NCBI RefSeq assembly: GCF_001812805.1
Contig: NZ_KV810513.1
Location: 23,156-87,155 of the forward strand
Direction: 5' to 3'
Length of the DNA stretch: 64,000 nt
Source of the DNA: Corynebacterium sp. HMSC078H07
GTDB taxonomy: Bacteria; Actinomycetota; Actinomycetes; Mycobacteriales; Mycobacteriaceae
The translations under genes were made by a program, and so were the position numbers. Each line of letters starts with the position of its first letter. Positions within the stretch are counted from its first letter, which is position 1. Below the pieces are notes generated by a model that did no database searches, was not told where the DNA came from, and saw only the letters and a program-made list of their open reading frames with translations. Positions 1-8,739 of the stretch are shown here, in pieces.

Positions 1-508
1 AAGCGGTGACGTTTTCGGCGGCGTGGTCGGTGCCGATGACCAACGCACCGACCTCCCCGGCCACCGCGTACTGGGCAGCCATGCGGAGGCGGGCCTTGAG
101 GTTGCCGCGGTTGAAATCGCCGAGTGTGGAAGCCTCGAGAGCAGTAGCAACCGCGCTATCGAGGGCAGCTGTGGCTTCAGCGATATTGATGGTCAGGCGG
201 TAATCGGGCTGGATGAAGTCGAGCGCTACCTGGGCATCCTCCTCATCTGCCTGCACGCCGTGGGGGAGGCGAAGCGCCCAGAAATGCGCGCCCTCGACGC
301 GTTCGACGGCGAGCTGTGCCAAGCGGCCTGCCAGCGTGGAATCCTGGCCGCCGGAAATGCCGAGGACGTAGCCTTTCGCGCCGGTGGTACGAAGGTAGTC
401 GGCGAGGAATGTGACGCGGCGCTCAACCTCTTCCTCTGGATCGATCAAGGGCTTGGTACCCAGGGCTTTTATGATGTCCTGCTGGAGGTTTGTGGATTCG
501 TGTGACAT
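1..508 (-). CDS. nadE: NH3-dependent NAD+ synthetase, N-terminal part (3' end off window)
   Basis: Catalyses the last step of NAD synthesis, ATP-dependent amidation of nicotinic acid adenine dinucleotide, in the cytosol. The visible 169 residues begin [10 protein letters not shown] and carry the PP-loop ATP-pyrophosphatase signature SGGQDS at about residues 52-57, then [13 protein letters not shown] and [10 protein letters not shown], all typical of NadE. The usual length is about 275 residues, so roughly 100 C-terminal residues lie beyond position 1. I chose the ATG at 506-508 because the hexamer TACCAT sits exactly 7 nt upstream, giving a leaderless transcript. It is divergent from the sugar transporter, with only 36 bp between start codons. 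pncB in this window (about 14.5-15.9 kb) feeds the same pathway. Confidence 0.95.
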   Translation of the reverse strand, partial: MSHESTNLQQDIIKALGTKPLIDPEEEVERRVTFLADYLRTTGAKGYVLGISGGQDSTLAGRLAQLAVERVEGAHFWALRLPHGVQADEEDAQVALDFIQPDYRLTINIAEATAALDSAVATALEASTLGDFNRGNLKARLRMAAQYAVAGEVGALVIGTDHAAENVTA

Positions 509-544
509 GACGACCATGGTAGCCGCCTGCGACAATATGCACTC
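509..544. promoter_or_regulatory. Compact divergent leaderless promoter pair, nadE / sugar transporter
   Basis: Only 36 bp separate two divergent start codons. On the minus strand TACCAT lies 7 nt before the nadE ATG. On the plus strand GACAAT at 531-536 lies 8 nt before the transporter GTG. Both fit the corynebacterial -10 plus immediate start pattern, so the -35 region of each promoter must lie inside the other gene or its -10. This is inferred from spacing; transcription starts have not been measured. Confidence 0.55.
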
Positions 545-1864
545 GTGAAAAAAGATTCCTACGTGATAGTCGTCGCTGGCGTGGCAGCGCTGGGTGGTCT
601 CCTCTTTGGCTATGACACCGGCGTCATGTCAGGTGCACTGCTCTTCGTGGGCCCAGAGTTCGACATGTCCGCGCAGCAGGAGGGACTGGTGACCTCGATG
701 CTGCTGGTCGGGGCTGCCGTGGGTGCACTGGCTGCGGGGCGTGTGGCGGATGGGATGGGCCGACGTCGCACACTTATCGTCGGTGGCCTTATCTTCCTTG
801 CAGGATCGGTGTGGTGTGCGCTGGCGGGATCGACGGCGCAACTAGCCACGGCCCGCGCTGTGTTGGGGCTAGCAGTGGGCGCGGTGTCCATCGTGTCGCC
901 GATGTACATCTCAGAAATTACTCCGGCTGCGGTGCGTGGGCGGATGGTGTCACTCAACACGCTCATGATTGTTGTCGGGCAGTTGGTGGCTTATGGGGTG
1001 AACTCCGTGCTTGCCTCAACAGGCAGCTGGCAGTGGATGCTGGGACTCGCGGCGGTGCCGGGTGCAGCGCTGGCCATTGGAATGTTTTTCTTGCCTGATA
1101 CGCCGGTATGGCTCGCTGCACAGGGCCGTCACGACGACGCCGCCGCTGTGCGCGCACGGGTAGGGGCGGGGGAGGAGAAGGGGGCGTCGCCAAGCACAGG
1201 CGAATGGGCCGCACTGTCCGCGAATAGTTGGATGCGCTGGGCGGTCGGGCTAGCGATGCTCATGGGACTAACGCAGCAGATCACAGGTGTTAATGCGATT
1301 GTGTACTTCGCGCCGACCATGATGAATCAGGTGGGCTTGTCTGCGACGAACTCGGTGTACACGTCCATGGTGATCGGCGTGGTGTCGGTTATTGCTTGTG
1401 TGGTCGGTATGCGCGTTGTGGACCGCGTGGGGCGGCGTCGCCTGCTCATGGTGGGTCTGGGTGGCAACGTAGTATCTCTCGTGGTGCTCGCAGTGGTGTA
1501 CCACTTCGCGCAGGATTCGACGCCACTGGCTATGGTGTCGTTGGCCTGCATGGCGGCGTTCATCGCGTGCCAACAAGCGGCGGTGTCACCGGCAACGTGG
1601 CTGCTTATATCTGAGATCGTGCCGGCGCAGGTACGCGGTTTGGGAATGGGCATTGCGGGCTTGGCCCTGTGGGTGAGCAACTGGGTGGTAGCGCAGTTCT
1701 TCCTGCCGGTGGTGGAGTGGCTTGGCGGTTCACTAGCGTTTGGCGTCTTTGCGGTGTTGGGCGTGGTAGCGCTGGGCTATACGCGCGCGCTCGTACCGGA
1801 AACGATGGGCAAGACGCTGGGTGAGGTCTCCGAGGAATTGCGGTCGAAATACTCTCAAGCGTGA
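545..1864 (+). CDS. MFS sugar:H+ symporter (sugar porter family)
   Basis: A 439-residue, 12-helix inner-membrane transporter of the sugar porter branch of the major facilitator superfamily. Family marks are the N-terminal [15 protein letters not shown] segment of helix 1, the loop 2-3 motif [11 protein letters not shown], the PDTPVWL element after helix 6, a second DRVGRRRLL motif after helix 8, and the C-terminal [11 protein letters not shown]. The substrate cannot be read from sequence; pentose, hexose or myo-inositol are all possible. GTG was chosen as start because GACAAT lies 8 nt upstream, suggesting a leaderless mRNA. It is divergent from nadE and no sugar catabolic gene is adjacent. 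Confidence 0.85.
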   Translation: MKKDSYVIVVAGVAALGGLLFGYDTGVMSGALLFVGPEFDMSAQQEGLVTSMLLVGAAVGALAAGRVADGMGRRRTLIVGGLIFLAGSVWCALAGSTAQLATARAVLGLAVGAVSIVSPMYISEITPAAVRGRMVSLNTLMIVVGQLVAYGVNSVLASTGSWQWMLGLAAVPGAALAIGMFFLPDTPVWLAAQGRHDDAAAVRARVGAGEEKGASPSTGEWAALSANSWMRWAVGLAMLMGLTQQITGVNAIVYFAPTMMNQVGLSATNSVYTSMVIGVVSVIACVVGMRVVDRVGRRRLLMVGLGGNVVSLVVLAVVYHFAQDSTPLAMVSLACMAAFIACQQAAVSPATWLLISEIVPAQVRGLGMGIAGLALWVSNWVVAQFFLPVVEWLGGSLAFGVFAVLGVVALGYTRALVPETMGKTLGEVSEELRSKYSQA

Positions 1865-1988
1865 GTGTTTTGGTAATGACGCGCTTGTGCGGTAACATTT
1901 TTCCTCGTGTCATTGCTGGGCCCTTCGCCCGGCTATGCTTTGAACTAACCACTCGCATGAAGTTTGCGCATAACGAAAGGAGCGCCCG

Positions 1989-2111
1989 ATGAAGGTTCGC
2001 AAGTCGCTTCGGTCGCTGAAGAAGAAGCCGGGCGCCCAGGTTATTCGCCGCCACGGTAAGGTCTTCGTGATCAACAAGAAGGATCCGCGCTTCAAGGCTC
2101 GCCAGGGCTAA
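1989..2111 (+). CDS. rpmJ: 50S ribosomal protein L36, cysteine-free (YkgO type)
   Basis: A 40-residue, very basic protein beginning [12 protein letters not shown] and ending RFKARQG. It is the second-type L36 that lacks the CxxC...CxxxxH zinc-ribbon residues: there is no cysteine at all. It packs into the large ribosomal subunit. A clear ribosome-binding site, GAAAGGAG, ends 6 nt before the ATG. It stands alone between the sugar transporter and the lipase, with its own promoter region (TATGCT around 1932) and a strong terminator. In several bacteria Cys-free paralogues are Zur-controlled substitutes under zinc limitation; whether this is the only L36 here cannot be told from the window. Confidence 0.93.
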   Translation: MKVRKSLRSLKKKPGAQVIRRHGKVFVINKKDPRFKARQG

Positions 2112-2128
2112 GAATCGAGGGATTCACA

Positions 2129-2168
2129 TTCCGTCTCCTCCACTTAATTTGGGGGAGGCGGAATTTTT
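2129..2168 (+). terminator. Rho-independent terminator of rpmJ with alternative pairing
   Basis: ATTCCGTCTCCTCC (2129-2142) pairs with GGGGGAGGCGGAAT (2151-2164) around a short AT-rich loop, followed by a run of seven T. The right arm can alternatively pair, with one bulged G, with GCCTCCCCAAATT at 2181-2193 further downstream, which would break the terminator stem. Confidence 0.85.
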
Positions 2169-2265
2169 TTATGCCCGCCTGCCTCCCCAAATTAGCTCCG
2201 ATGAATATAATTATCGGGTGGGTTTAGAGCATTCCCCAGCGGACAATAGAAGGAAGAAATAGCGT

Positions 2266-3150
2266 ATGAAAAGGCGTATCGCGGCGGCGATGTGTGCTGC
2301 CGTCGTTGGGTTCTCGGCACCGGTGGCCCACGCTGTAGACATTGATTTGGTCAGTACGGCTGACCCGTCACTGGGCATCAATGATCCCTCTTGCGTAGCG
2401 AGCGGTGAGGTACGTGAGCCGGTTGTGCTCATACATGGAACATCTGACAATGCTTCTACGTGGGACGAACTCATCCCAGTTCTGCAAGACCGAGGGATGT
2501 GCGTGTGGGCGTTTGACTACGGGGCTTATGATGTGACGCTGCAGAACGCAAGTGCACGCACGAAGGGGATCGCCGACCTCGACGAGTCGGCGCGTGAGGT
2601 CGCAGAACAGATTGACTATGTACGGGAAGTAACCGGAAGCGAGAAGGTGAACCTCGTGGGGCACTCGCAGGGCGGGTTGCACATTAAGACCTACACCCAG
2701 ATGTATGGCTCGCCGGAACATGTTTCCCATGCGGTGGCACTAGGCGGCAATTTCCACGGCACCACGCTCGACGGTATGGGGACGGTGTTGGCGAAGATGA
2801 TTGCGGCCATGCCGAACTTGGCGCGCTTCTTTGCAAGCAGCGCTGGTATTCAGCAGGTGGTGGGGTCTGAGTTTATGGAGAATCTCAATGCCTTGCCGGA
2901 TACAGCGCCGGGCCCGTTGTATACCTCGATTTACTCGCCTGCTGATGTCACCGTGACGCCCAACTCGACCTCTGTGCTGGAAGCTGTGGGCGGCGCTGAC
3001 GTGGTTAATATCGACCTCGGTGAGCTGTGTGGGGCAGAGCCGCTACATCCAGATTTGCCTCGAGACACCACGGTGATGAGCCAAGTGCTTTTCGGTTTGA
3101 CCCGCGAAGAGGGGCAGGGGCCGGACCCGTCAACGTGTACGAGGGGCTGA
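2266..3150 (+). CDS. Secreted triacylglycerol lipase / esterase (lipase class 2 type)
   Basis: A 294-residue alpha/beta hydrolase. The first 23 residues form a Sec signal peptide (MKRRIAAAM... ending AHA), so the mature enzyme is exported. The oxyanion-hole segment VVLIHGTSDN lies at 53-62 and the nucleophile elbow VGHSQGG places the catalytic Ser at 134. D227 (in SPADVTVTP) and H261 (in LHPDLP) are the likely triad partners. Two cysteines on either side of the fold (C43, C79) could form a disulfide. The layout matches short secreted actinobacterial and Bacillus lipases acting on triglycerides. A -10 TATAAT is at 2206-2211 and a ribosome-binding site GAAGGAAG precedes the ATG. It is monocistronic and followed by a GC-rich hairpin. 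Confidence 0.85.
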   Translation: MKRRIAAAMCAAVVGFSAPVAHAVDIDLVSTADPSLGINDPSCVASGEVREPVVLIHGTSDNASTWDELIPVLQDRGMCVWAFDYGAYDVTLQNASARTKGIADLDESAREVAEQIDYVREVTGSEKVNLVGHSQGGLHIKTYTQMYGSPEHVSHAVALGGNFHGTTLDGMGTVLAKMIAAMPNLARFFASSAGIQQVVGSEFMENLNALPDTAPGPLYTSIYSPADVTVTPNSTSVLEAVGGADVVNIDLGELCGAEPLHPDLPRDTTVMSQVLFGLTREEGQGPDPSTCTRG

Positions 3151-3183
3151 GGTCTCCTGACTGCTTCGTGAATCAGACTTACC

Positions 3184-3225
3184 GGGCGCGGCGCGGGCCG
3201 CGCCCGTTTGTGGTGTTTGCCACAA
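3184..3225 (+). terminator. GC-rich hairpin after lipase gene
   Basis: GGGCGCGG (3184-3191) pairs perfectly with CCGCGCCC (3198-3205) over a 6-nt loop, followed by TTTGTGGTGTTTG. The T tract is weak, but the position directly after the lipase stop supports a terminator. Confidence 0.6.
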
Positions 3226-3357
3226 AACTGGTGAACGTTTGGTTAACTTGCGGGAAATACCACCCGTGTAGTTACGGCGTTGGTGATGAAGTGGGGTGTG
3301 CAAGGTCAACATGTGGGGGCTGGGGGGGCTTACGTCCTGGGAATATCATCGTTGTAA

Positions 3358-3405
3358 CTACTACATGTAGTGTCAGTTGCGGGGTTTCGGCACAAAGTAT
3401 AGTGT
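3358..3405 (+). promoter_or_regulatory. Tandem NrdR boxes upstream of nrdHIE
   Basis: Two 16-bp imperfect palindromes resembling the NrdR consensus acaCwAtATaTwGtgt: CTACTACATGTAGTGT at 3358-3373 and GCACAAAGTATAGTGT at 3390-3405. Their starts are 32 bp apart with a 16-bp spacer, the three-helical-turn arrangement known for NrdR operators. The pair lies about 110 bp before the nrdH start in an intergenic region (3206-3511) that otherwise holds only the promoter. NrdR represses ribonucleotide reductase genes when (d)ATP is high. Confidence 0.7.
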
Positions 3406-3511
3406 CGTTGATGTTGCTCAGGCGGCGGCCCTACACCGCGTAGCCAGAGCTAAAAGTCACTCAGCAGAATTCATTAGTCACTACGTGTGCAGCGTCAAAG
3501 GAAACCGTCAC

Positions 3512-3751
3512 ATGAGCATCACTCTCTACACCAAGCCCGCCTGCGTTCAGTGCAACGCCACCAAGAAGGCTCTCGACCGCGCCGGTCTTGAGTACGACAT
3601 GGTGGACATCTCCATGGACGACGAGGCTCGCGACTACGTCATGGCTCTGGGCTACGTCCAGGCACCGGTCGTCGAGGCCAACGGCGAGCACTGGTCTGGC
3701 TTCCGTCCTGACCGCATCAAGAGCCTGAGCTCCTTGGCGGCAACTGCATAA
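3512..3751 (+). CDS. nrdH: Glutaredoxin-like NrdH-redoxin
   Basis: A 79-residue thioredoxin-fold electron donor for the class Ib ribonucleotide reductase NrdEF, reduced by thioredoxin reductase. The redox motif CVQC is at residues 11-14, followed by the diagnostic C-terminal segments QAPVVEANGEHWSGFRPDRI, which contains the SGFRPD motif. The ATG at 3512 was chosen over longer in-frame options because AAAGGAAA lies just upstream and the protein then has the normal family length. It is first in the nrdHIE operon, 9 nt before nrdI, under the NrdR boxes. Confidence 0.95.
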   Translation: MSITLYTKPACVQCNATKKALDRAGLEYDMVDISMDDEARDYVMALGYVQAPVVEANGEHWSGFRPDRIKSLSSLAATA

Positions 3752-3760
3752 AATTTCGTT

Positions 3761-4186
3761 ATGTTGGTCGTGTATTTCTCTTCCGCCACGGAAAATACCC
3801 ACCGCTTCGTTGAGAAGCTCGGCCTTCCTAGCGTCCGCATCCCGCTGCGCCTGACTGATGAGCCGCTTATCGTCAACGAACCCTACGTCTTGGTGTGTCC
3901 GACGTATGGGGGAGGGGCGTCGATAAGCAAGCAGAACACGAGGCCTGTACCCAAGCAGGTCATACGTTTCCTTAATAACGAGCACAACCGCAGCTTTATC
4001 CGTGCGGTCGTGGCCGGAGGAAACAGCAATTTCGGTACCGACTTTGGCAAGGCCGGCGATGTCATCGCCGCCAAGTGTAAGGTGCCTTATGTGTACCGTT
4101 TCGAACTTCTTGGTACCGAGGAAGATGTCACAATTTGCCGCGAAGGCCTGCTGGCCAACGCCGCAGCCTTAGGCCTTGCAGCCTAG
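3761..4186 (+). CDS. nrdI: Flavodoxin-like ribonucleotide reductase stimulatory protein
   Basis: A 141-residue NrdI flavodoxin. It supplies superoxide or oxidant from its FMN to assemble the Mn(III)2-tyrosyl radical cofactor in NrdF. The FMN phosphate-binding loop is [14 protein letters not shown] near the N-terminus, and the later PTYGGG and VAGGNSNFG segments are characteristic NrdI loops. It is in the same operon as nrdH (9-nt gap) and nrdE (65-nt gap). The presence of NrdI is evidence that NrdF here can use manganese. Confidence 0.95.
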   Translation: MLVVYFSSATENTHRFVEKLGLPSVRIPLRLTDEPLIVNEPYVLVCPTYGGGASISKQNTRPVPKQVIRFLNNEHNRSFIRAVVAGGNSNFGTDFGKAGDVIAAKCKVPYVYRFELLGTEEDVTICREGLLANAAALGLAA

Positions 4187-4251
4187 GGCTTCTCCTATGT
4201 ATTCCCTGTAGATTTTCGTCTCTCCAATTTCGCCATAACAAAGAAAGGCCC

Positions 4252-6423
4252 GTGAACGTCGTGACCACGCAACTGGGTAAGACCGTCGCCGAACCTGTGA
4301 AGCCTGAAGAGCAGCTGGACTATCACGCGCTGAACGCACTGCTCAATCTGTATGACGAGAACGGCAAGATTCAGTTCGACAAGGACCGTGAGGCCGCGAA
4401 CCAATTCTTCCTCCAGCACGTCAACCAGAACACCGTCTACTTCCATGACCTGGAAGAAAAGATGCACTACCTGGTGGAAAACAAGTACTACGAGCCGGAG
4501 CTGCTCGAGCAGTACGATTTCGACTTCATCAAGTCCCTGTTCAAGCGTGCATACTCCTACAAGTTCCGCTTCAAGTCCTTCCTGGGTGCCTACAAGTACT
4601 ACACCTCTTACACGCTGAAGACCTTTGACGGCCGCCGCTACCTCGAGCGCTTCGAAGATCGCGTGTCCATGACGGCACTTTTCCTTGCAGACGGCGATAC
4701 CGAGGTGGCTGAGCACCTCGTGGATGAAATCATGACCGGCCGTTTCCAGCCGGCGACCCCGACCTTCCTCAATGCTGGCAAGGCCCAGCGTGGCGAGCTC
4801 GTATCCTGCTTCCTGCTGCGCATCGAAGACAACATGGAGTCCATCGGTCGCTCCATCAACTCCGCACTGCAGCTGTCCAAGCGCGGTGGTGGCGTAGCAC
4901 TGCTGCTGACCAACATCCGCGAATCGGGCGCACCGATCAAGCACATCGAAAACCAGTCGTCCGGCGTCATTCCGGTGATGAAGCTTCTGGAGGATTCCTT
5001 CTCCTATGCCAACCAGCTGGGCGCACGCCAGGGCGCTGGTGCGGTGTACCTCAACGCACACCACCCAGACATCATGAACTTCCTTGATACCAAGCGTGAA
5101 AACGCGGATGAAAAGATCCGTATCAAGACCTTGTCGCTGGGAATCGTCGTTCCGGACATCACCTTCGAGCTGGCCCGCAAGAACGATGACATGTACCTAT
5201 TTAGCCCGTATGACGTCGAGCGCGTCTACGGCAAGCCTTTCGCAGATATCTCTGTCACTGAGCACTACGAAGAGATGGTGGAGGATCCGCGGATCCGCAA
5301 GAAGAAGATCAACGCCCGTCACTTCTTCCAGACCATCGCAGAGCTGCAGTTCGAGTCCGGCTACCCGTACATCATGTTTGAGGACACCGTAAACCGCGCG
5401 AACCCGGTCAAGACCGGCCGTATCAACATGTCGAACCTGTGCTCTGAGATTCTGCAGGTGAATGCTCCTTCCGAGCTCAATGAAGACCTGACCTACAAGA
5501 CCTTGGGCAGTGACATCTCCTGCAACCTGGGATCGCTCAACATTGCGGCCACCATGGATTCCCCTGACTTCGCGCTGACTGTGGAAACCGCCATCCGTGG
5601 CCTGACTGCAGTGGCGGATAAGACGTCCATTAACTCCGTGCCGTCGGTGCGCAAGGGCAACGATGATTCCCATGCCATCGGCTTGGGCCAGATGAACCTG
5701 CACGGCTACCTAGGTCGCGAGCACATCGAGTATGGCTCCGAGGAAGGCTTGGACTTCACCAATGCCTACTTCGCCGCCATCATGTACGCCGCACTTCGTG
5801 CATCTAACAAGCTGGCTCGTGAGCGCGGCGAGTACTTCACGGAGTTCCCCGAATCCGAGTACGCAAGCGGTGAATTCTTCGACCGCTACGACCCAGCTGA
5901 TTTCGCGCCCCGCACCGAGCGCGTCAAGGAGCTGTTCGCGGCTTCCTCCATCCACACGCCGACGGCGGAGGAGTGGGCGCAGTTGAAGGAGGACGTCGCC
6001 AAGCACGGCATCTACAACCGTAACCTGCAGGCGGTGCCGCCGACTGGTTCGATTTCCTACATCAACAACTCGACTTCGTCTATCCATCCGATTGCCTCCA
6101 AGATTGAAATCCGTAAGGAAGGCAAGATTGGCCGCGTCTACTACCCGGCGCCGCACATGGATAATGACAACCTTGAGTACTTCAAGGATTCCTACGAGAT
6201 CGGTTACGAGAAGATCATCGACACCTACGCTGTGGCCACCAAATACGTGGATCAGGGCTTGTCATTGACCTTGTTCTTCAAGGACACCGCCACCACCCGT
6301 GATATCAACCGCGCGCAAATCTATGCCTGGCGCAAGGGCATTAAGACCCTCTACTACATCCGCCTGCGCCAGATGGCGTTGGAGGGAACTGAGGTTGAGG
6401 GCTGCGTATCTTGCATGCTTTAG
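4252..6423 (+). CDS. nrdE: Ribonucleoside-diphosphate reductase class Ib, alpha subunit
   Basis: The catalytic subunit reducing all four NDPs to dNDPs, 723 residues from the GTG at 4252. Family features are the N-terminal ATP-cone-like helical region, NLCSEI with an active-site Cys, the [13 protein letters not shown] segment, the [18 protein letters not shown] block, and the C-terminal swinging pair CVSC in EGCVSCML, which is re-reduced by NrdH. The ribosome-binding site AGAAAGG lies only 3-4 nt before GTG 4252; a second in-frame GTG at 4261 has a longer spacing, so the start is uncertain by three codons. It is the last gene of the nrdHIE operon; its terminator lies inside the convergent gntR gene. 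Confidence 0.95.
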   Translation: MNVVTTQLGKTVAEPVKPEEQLDYHALNALLNLYDENGKIQFDKDREAANQFFLQHVNQNTVYFHDLEEKMHYLVENKYYEPELLEQYDFDFIKSLFKRAYSYKFRFKSFLGAYKYYTSYTLKTFDGRRYLERFEDRVSMTALFLADGDTEVAEHLVDEIMTGRFQPATPTFLNAGKAQRGELVSCFLLRIEDNMESIGRSINSALQLSKRGGGVALLLTNIRESGAPIKHIENQSSGVIPVMKLLEDSFSYANQLGARQGAGAVYLNAHHPDIMNFLDTKRENADEKIRIKTLSLGIVVPDITFELARKNDDMYLFSPYDVERVYGKPFADISVTEHYEEMVEDPRIRKKKINARHFFQTIAELQFESGYPYIMFEDTVNRANPVKTGRINMSNLCSEILQVNAPSELNEDLTYKTLGSDISCNLGSLNIAATMDSPDFALTVETAIRGLTAVADKTSINSVPSVRKGNDDSHAIGLGQMNLHGYLGREHIEYGSEEGLDFTNAYFAAIMYAALRASNKLARERGEYFTEFPESEYASGEFFDRYDPADFAPRTERVKELFAASSIHTPTAEEWAQLKEDVAKHGIYNRNLQAVPPTGSISYINNSTSSIHPIASKIEIRKEGKIGRVYYPAPHMDNDNLEYFKDSYEIGYEKIIDTYAVATKYVDQGLSLTLFFKDTATTRDINRAQIYAWRKGIKTLYYIRLRQMALEGTEVEGCVSCML

Positions 6424-6432
6424 ACCTTTGAG

Positions 6433-7140
6433 TTAGGTCTCTTTCGCACGTGCCTCCGTGAGGATGGCGCGTGCGATTTTTTCTGCCTCTGTAGCGTCCC
6501 CACGATGGATAGCGTGCGCTAAATCCAAATGGAGCTGCGCCGTTCCCGCGGTGGGGTTGCGCTTGCGCGAGCCAAACACCGAGCGTCCGCGCACCATGGA
6601 TAGAAGAAACGGGCTCAGTGCCGCAAACATCTCATTGCCCGATGCATGCAGCACCATGGTGTGGAAGCGCAGGTCCGTTGCGAGTTGCTCACCGACTCGC
6701 CGCGCGGGAGTGTCCTCAAAAGCGTGCAGGCGCTGCGCCAGCTCGAGGATCTCCTCCTTGTCCGCCGGGGAACCATGCTGAGCTGCTAGGGACGCTGCAA
6801 TAGGTTCGATGGCCAAGCGCAGCTCATTGAGGGAACTGCGCTGTCCGTCTCGTGACTTTTCCGAGTTCAGGCGCCACGAGATGATGGAGGAATCGTATAC
6901 CGCCCACTCGCCAATCGGCAGCACCGTAATGCCGACGCGCCGCGAGGACGCCACCATGCCCAGTTGCTCAAGGGCGCGCATCGCTTCGCGGGCCACGGTG
7001 CGTGAAATATCAAAGCGCTGACAAATATCGTTCAGGGTGAATCGTTCACCAGCGGGGAGGGAGCCACTGACGATGTCTGATCCCATGGTGTCCAACACGG
7101 TGTTCAGCAGGGGAGTGTGCGGCTCTTGCGTAGTCGCCAC
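6433..7140 (-). CDS. gntR1: GntR-family regulator with FCD domain, GntR1-like
   Basis: A 235-residue transcription factor with an N-terminal winged helix of the GntR type (ISRTVAREAMRALEQLGM, about residues 45-62) and a C-terminal all-helical FCD ligand domain containing the metal/ligand residues ELRLAIEPIAASLAA and DLRFHTMVLHASGN. I chose the GTG at 7138-7140 because GGGGGAGG lies 10 nt upstream; longer in-frame starts lack a ribosome-binding site. The position between nrdE and nrdF matches my recollection of C. glutamicum gntR1, which controls gluconate and pentose phosphate genes, so that identity is inferred from synteny. A -10 TATACT lies about 60 nt upstream. A ferritin gene remembered next to this locus in C. 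glutamicum is absent here. Confidence 0.8.
   Translation of the reverse strand: MATTQEPHTPLLNTVLDTMGSDIVSGSLPAGERFTLNDICQRFDISRTVAREAMRALEQLGMVASSRRVGITVLPIGEWAVYDSSIISWRLNSEKSRDGQRSSLNELRLAIEPIAASLAAQHGSPADKEEILELAQRLHAFEDTPARRVGEQLATDLRFHTMVLHASGNEMFAALSPFLLSMVRGRSVFGSRKRNPTAGTAQLHLDLAHAIHRGDATEAEKIARAILTEARAKET
6445..6482 (+). terminator. Terminator of nrdE inside the gntR coding end
   Basis: CGCACG (6445-6450) and CGTGCG (6470-6475) form the closing stem of a GC-rich hairpin followed by six T on the plus strand. It lies just after the nrdE stop and overlaps the last codons of the convergent regulator gene. Confidence 0.65.
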
Positions 7141-7212
7141 GATGCCAATACCTCCCCCTGCGTGGGTAACGCGAACTCGGAACACATAAAACGTCAGTAT
7201 AAATTAGCCCGT

Positions 7213-7244
7213 TGTCGCTACTGGATGCATGGGGAGTAGCGACA
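7213..7244. repeat. 10-bp inverted repeat between gntR1 and nrdF
   Basis: TGTCGCTACT (7213-7222) and AGTAGCGACA (7235-7244) are perfect inverted copies separated by 12 bp, centred between the divergent gntR1 and nrdF genes. There is no T-run, so it is more likely an operator or leader hairpin than a terminator. It does not match the NrdR boxes upstream of nrdH. Confidence 0.6.
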
Positions 7245-7298
7245 CTTACCGGAATGCAGGCCAAGTGGGTACGATGGTCACAGGAACACTCAGACTAG

Positions 7299-8306
<1,008 letters not shown>

Positions 8307-8396
8307 ACAAGCCCCACACTTAGCCATGCAACATTCGGCTGCGATAGGGCGCTGATCACATCCGCAACAGCGCTTATCCCGCTGTTGGGCATGACA

Positions 8397-8457
8397 CGCA
8401 CCTGCGGAAAGGATCAATCGAAAGGTTGATTCTTTCAGGGGGTGCGTTTTTCGTATT
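8397..8457 (+). terminator. Terminator of nrdF
   Basis: A long imperfect hairpin: outer arms CGCACC (8397-8402) and GGTGCG (8441-8446), inner arms GGAAAGGATCAATC and GGTTGATTCTTTC closed by a GAAA loop, followed by TTTTTCGTATTTT. Confidence 0.8.
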
Positions 8458-8739
8458 TTGGGCCGGCTGCACCCCCGCCGTTGTGTTCTGAATCACGGGG
8501 GAGGTGCACCTCGGAGTGGGCATCGGCGCAGCGGCTGTCGTCGTGCAGGCAGTTCGGGGACCTTTCCTGCTCCAAACGGGGTTAGCAACGTTGGCAGAAG
8601 TTGAGCGAGCGCTGGATATTTGCCGGTGCCGTGCCCTAATATAAGGCGAGTAAACCTAGGTGTTTGATTATGTGGAACGAAGCGCGAGATCGTGCGCTGC
8701 GCACCACGTGGTGAGGCACTTGTTCTTCAGGAGGATTTT
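8458..8739 (+). promoter_or_regulatory. Leader and promoter region of ctaD
   Basis: No gene is visible here. A plausible -10 TAATAT lies near 8637-8642. The 12-bp perfect palindrome CACCACGTGGTG at 8702-8713 lies in the presumed leader, 26 bp before the start codon, and the ribosome-binding site CAGGAGG follows at about 8729-8733. Confidence 0.45.
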
